Shown here: in pieces, positions 61,947 to 64,000 of the stretch
Position numbering within the stretch: the stretch's first letter is position 1
Layout of the letters: each line of letters begins with the position of its first letter
Assembly (NCBI GenBank): GCA_014804485.1
Contig: JAAUZT010000011.1
Location: 137,903 to 201,902 of the forward strand
Source of the DNA: Lachnospiraceae bacterium
GTDB taxonomy: Bacteria > Bacillota > Clostridia > Lachnospirales > Lachnospiraceae
Length of the DNA stretch: 64,000 nucleotides
Direction of reading: 5' to 3'
The notes under the pieces: model-generated
The model's database searches: none
Told to the model about the DNA's origin: nothing
The model's input: the letters and a program-made list of their open reading frames with translations, nothing else
Position numbers and translations under genes: made by a program

Positions 61947-62186
61947 ATGAGCGATTTATCAGCAACTCACTGCGGATGCAACAACAATAATAACACCAGT
62001 CTTTTCGGCGGCAACGGATGTGGTTCCTGGATCTGGATCCTGCTCCTCTTATCCTGCTGTGGCAACAACAACGACGGATGCGGATGCGACGGCAACGGTT
62101 TCAGCCTTTTCGGTAATAACGGCGACAATGGCTGCTGCAACACATTGATCTGGTTATTGATCCTTTCCAGCTGCTGCGGTAACTAA
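61947..62186 (+). CDS. Small Cys/Asn/Gly-rich two-repeat protein
   Basis: A 79-residue protein starting MSDLSATHCGC after a GGAGGAATTAACA ribosome-binding site; longer frames in phase begin 34 codons upstream without one. It is built of two tandem repeats: a Cys-Gly-Cys plus Asn/Gly-rich part, SLFG, Asn-Gly, then a hydrophobic IW-[IL]LLLS-type segment closing with CCGN. Ten cysteines occur in all. Proteins of this style in Lachnospiraceae carry the loose name 'chorion class high-cysteine protein'; their function is unknown. The sigma-K-like promoter suggests a spore-coat or crust component, but a membrane-active peptide is also possible because of the hydrophobic segments. Confidence 0.75.
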   Translation: MSDLSATHCGCNNNNNTSLFGGNGCGSWIWILLLLSCCGNNNDGCGCDGNGFSLFGNNGDNGCCNTLIWLLILSSCCGN

Positions 62187-62327
62187 TCCATGAAACTCCC
62201 CTTTTACACATCTATTTGATTTCACATCTGGGAAATAGGCTCTTGCACTTTAGAGCCTATTTTTCTCACATGTGTCATATACTGTAGAGAAAAATCAGTG
62301 CACCATGGCATCAGAAAGGCATACCTT

Positions 62328-62900
62328 ATGGCAGCTAAAAATGAAGAAGCAGCAAACGTTATGGCATTCGATGCCTTATACACTACCAATAATATTCAGA
62401 AATGGAAGGTTCTTCTCCCCTACATAGATCCCTCCATGCAGAAGCACATGGCGATCTATATTAAATATATGGAGTTGCAATACACAATGAGTTATGTCAG
62501 ACGGCATCCTTTTCAGATCAGCGGATGCAGTATACCTTCCGATAAAAAGCCGGATCTGCGCGAGCTGTGCCGGCAATTATGTCTCTACTCTTCCCCCGAG
62601 GAAATCAGACAATTGGAACAGATGCAGAACATGTTACAAACCATGGAAACCATGCAGGAAATGTCTCAGACCATGTCCGCCCTGCAGGAAATCTTTCCCG
62701 ATCTTGCCGCAGCATCACCTTTCGGAGATTCCGCTTCCTCAGAAAATAGCAGTGGTGCCGCAGAGGATTCGGAAGAATCGACCGGTTTCGGCGATGCTGC
62801 ACCATTTTCCATGATGGATATGTTAACGAACATGCTCACACCGGAGCAGAAGGCCATGTACGAAATGTTCCAGCAAAACACAGACATGCAAGAGTCGTAA
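62328..62900 (+). CDS. Helical protein of unknown function
   Basis: A 190-residue protein. The start is ATG 62328, eight bases after AAAGG; a GTG ten codons earlier has no site. The first half is helical (NVMAFDALYTTNNIQKWKVL, MQKHMAIYIKYMELQYTMSY); the middle has LCLYSSPEEIRQLEQMQNML, followed by a Met/Gln-rich helix, a Ser/Glu/Gly-rich linker and a C-terminal MMDMLTNMLTPEQKAMYEMF. It is rich in methionine. The YSSPEE motif recurs in the next gene. No family recognised. Cytoplasmic, as no signal or membrane segment is seen. Confidence 0.65.
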   Translation: MAAKNEEAANVMAFDALYTTNNIQKWKVLLPYIDPSMQKHMAIYIKYMELQYTMSYVRRHPFQISGCSIPSDKKPDLRELCRQLCLYSSPEEIRQLEQMQNMLQTMETMQEMSQTMSALQEIFPDLAAASPFGDSASSENSSGAAEDSEESTGFGDAAPFSMMDMLTNMLTPEQKAMYEMFQQNTDMQES

Positions 62901-63001
62901 TATATTTTTCGTACAATCAAAAGCAGCCTTTGTTACAATCATATCAAAAACGGATTCCGCACGAATCAGGCTATGATCAAAGCGGTAGAAAGGATGATAT
63001 C

Positions 63002-63268
63002 ATGACCGGAAACTGGATGGACGATCCGGCTGTTGCGCATATTGACAAAGCAAAGCTGGACTTTCTGCAATCCCTTGTCTTTGAGAGCCAGTCTCTCACC
63101 AAAGAGCAGATGATGCCCTTCTTTATGGCAATCGCAAAAAGAGGCAGGGACAACCACATTTCTTTTACAAAAGAAGAAGTGGAAACAATCACCACCACGA
63201 TACGCAGTTATTCTACGCCGGAAGAACTGGATAAGATCGACAAATTAATGAAACTGAGTAAAAAATAA
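63002..63268 (+). CDS. Small helical protein of unknown function
   Basis: An 88-residue protein, MTGNWMDDPAVAHIDKAKLDFLQSLVF..., ending SYSTPEELDKIDKLMKLSKK. The start is ATG 63002, seven bases after AAAGGA; the open frame upstream has no site. Its C-terminal part resembles the YSSPEE region of the upstream protein, so the two may share a helical module. It is probably co-transcribed with it (101-base gap) and ends at a strong terminator. No function can be given. Confidence 0.6.
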   Translation: MTGNWMDDPAVAHIDKAKLDFLQSLVFESQSLTKEQMMPFFMAIAKRGRDNHISFTKEEVETITTTIRSYSTPEELDKIDKLMKLSKK

Positions 63269-63271
63269 TAC

Positions 63272-63301
63272 AAAAAAAAACGAGCTCTGCTCGTTTTTTT
63301 A
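63272..63301. terminator. Bidirectional rho-independent terminator
   Basis: CGAGC (63281-63285) and GCTCG (63289-63293) with a 3-base loop, flanked by a run of nine A (63272-63280) and eight T (63294-63301). It can stop transcription of the small gene on the plus strand and of leuS on the minus strand. Confidence 0.93.
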
Positions 63302-64000
63302 TTTCTGTACAATATTTACGATCCTGCCCGGAACATAAATCTCTTTTACGATCGTTCCTGTCAGCTTATCTGCAATAACCTCTTTCGCCTTTGCGATCAC
63401 ATCATCTTTCGGATCGTCTTTGCCGATGGCAAGGGTGGCTCTTGTCTTGCCGTTGATCTGTACCGCAATCTCCACCGTAGACTCTACAGTCTTGGCCTCG
63501 TCGTACTCCGGCCATGTAGTCTGGTACACTCTGCCCTCAAATCCTACTCTCTGCCACAGTTCCTCTGTAATATGCGGCGCTACCGGATTCAACATCGTGA
63601 TCAGTGTCTTAAACTCACCCTTTGTCACGGAATTTTTCTTATAAAAATCATTGATGAGCGCCATCATTGCAGCAATCGCTGTGTTATATTTCAGATTTTC
63701 AAAATCATTGCTGACCTTCTTGATGGTCTGATGCATCTTCGTTTCGAAATCTTTAGAATACGTCATATCATCCGTCAGAATATCCTGCAATTTCCAAACT
63801 CTCTCCAGGAAACGCCGGCAGCCTTTGACACCGTCTTCACTCCACCCTGCACTTAATTCAAAAGCGCCGATAAACATTTCATAGGTTCTGAGTGTGTCCG
63901 CACCATAATCTGTCACAATGTCATCGGGATTTACCACATTACCAAGGGATTTGGACATCTTAACGACCGGATGCTCCGCCATTTCTCCGTATTTCTCTTT
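63299..64000 (-). CDS. leuS: Leucyl-tRNA synthetase, C-terminal part (runs off window)
   Basis: The last 233 codons of leuS; the 5' part lies beyond base 64000. The ATP-binding KMSKS motif is present (VVKMSKSLGNVVNPDDIV), followed by the anticodon-binding helical domain (DYGADTLRTYEMFIGAF...LNPVAPHITEELW) and the C-terminal domain ending VKEIYVPGRIVNIVQK. The enzyme charges tRNA-Leu in the cytoplasm. The frame stays open through the ATG at 63982 to the window edge, so that ATG is internal. The coding end overlaps the T-run of the terminator. Confidence 0.97.
   Translation of the reverse strand, partial: KEKYGEMAEHPVVKMSKSLGNVVNPDDIVTDYGADTLRTYEMFIGAFELSAGWSEDGVKGCRRFLERVWKLQDILTDDMTYSKDFETKMHQTIKKVSNDFENLKYNTAIAAMMALINDFYKKNSVTKGEFKTLITMLNPVAPHITEELWQRVGFEGRVYQTTWPEYDEAKTVESTVEIAVQINGKTRATLAIGKDDPKDDVIAKAKEVIADKLTGTIVKEIYVPGRIVNIVQK

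Overview
The window looks like a chromosomal segment of a spore-forming, anaerobic Gram-positive bacterium of the class Clostridia, most likely a gut Lachnospiraceae. The reasons are the Firmicute order yqfC-yqfD-phoH-HD protein-ybeY, other sporulation-type proteins (BofC-like, SpoVB-like), the redox repressor Rex, a Re-citrate-synthase-type enzyme, an NfnAB-type transhydrogenase, a class B sortase with BspA-like leucine-rich surface proteins, and a small Cys/Asn/Gly-rich protein of a kind common in that family. Almost every gene from 1.5 to 61.5 kb lies on the minus strand; the ABC-F gene is the main exception. I saw no rRNA, tRNA, CRISPR array, IS element or prophage.

Layout. 1-1.4 kb: the 5' part of a methyltransferase gene and a divergent DUF2971 gene. 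1.4-8.2 kb: an OB-fold-like lipoprotein and a complete carbohydrate-type ABC importer (binding protein, two permeases, ATPase) behind a BaiN-like flavoprotein. 8.2-19.2 kb: BofC-like protein, flippase, ybeY, a degenerate PgpH-like HD protein, phoH, yqfD, yqfC, pyrimidine-nucleoside phosphorylase, rlmH, two membrane-anchored proteins of unknown role and a Dabb protein. 19.3-19.6 kb: a gene-free stretch with several hairpins, including copy 1 of a palindromic repeat. 19.6-29.8 kb: nfnAB, a zinc-ribbon/CHB_HEX membrane protein, folD, fhs, ftsK/spoIIIE and a TepA-type ClpP-like protease. 29.9-40.5 kb: a polytopic membrane protein, metY-type enzyme, a CFI-box-like protein, yebC, a CNNM/CBS protein, a solitary mazF, alr, nnr, a coiled-coil protein and rex. 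40.7-42.7 kb: ABC-F. 42.7-46.2 kb: an operon for Re-citrate synthase, a GntR/FCD regulator and NADP-isocitrate dehydrogenase. 46.2-47.2 kb: a subtilase. 47.3-61.5 kb: a 14-kb cell-surface island with a class B sortase, its two likely substrates and a very large YDG/MBG-type secreted protein. 61.6-63.3 kb: copy 2 of the palindromic repeat, the Cys-rich small protein with a sigma-K-like promoter, and two small proteins sharing a motif. 63.3 kb to the end: the 3' part of leuS.

How the genes work together. Re-citrate synthase plus isocitrate dehydrogenase would supply 2-oxoglutarate for glutamate (aconitase is not in the window), and NfnAB would balance NADH, NADPH and ferredoxin. FolD and Fhs form the one-carbon pair. 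The sortase operon carries an anchoring enzyme together with two proteins that share a pre-anchor domain and a (S/T)PxTGD sorting motif.

The most novel-looking items are the roughly 137-bp palindromic element, whose two diverged copies differ by compensatory base changes in their stems; the small two-repeat Cys-rich protein next to copy 2; the sortase/substrate module with an uncharacterised cytoplasmic sortase domain; and the near-perfect palindromic operator over the Re-citrate synthase promoter.
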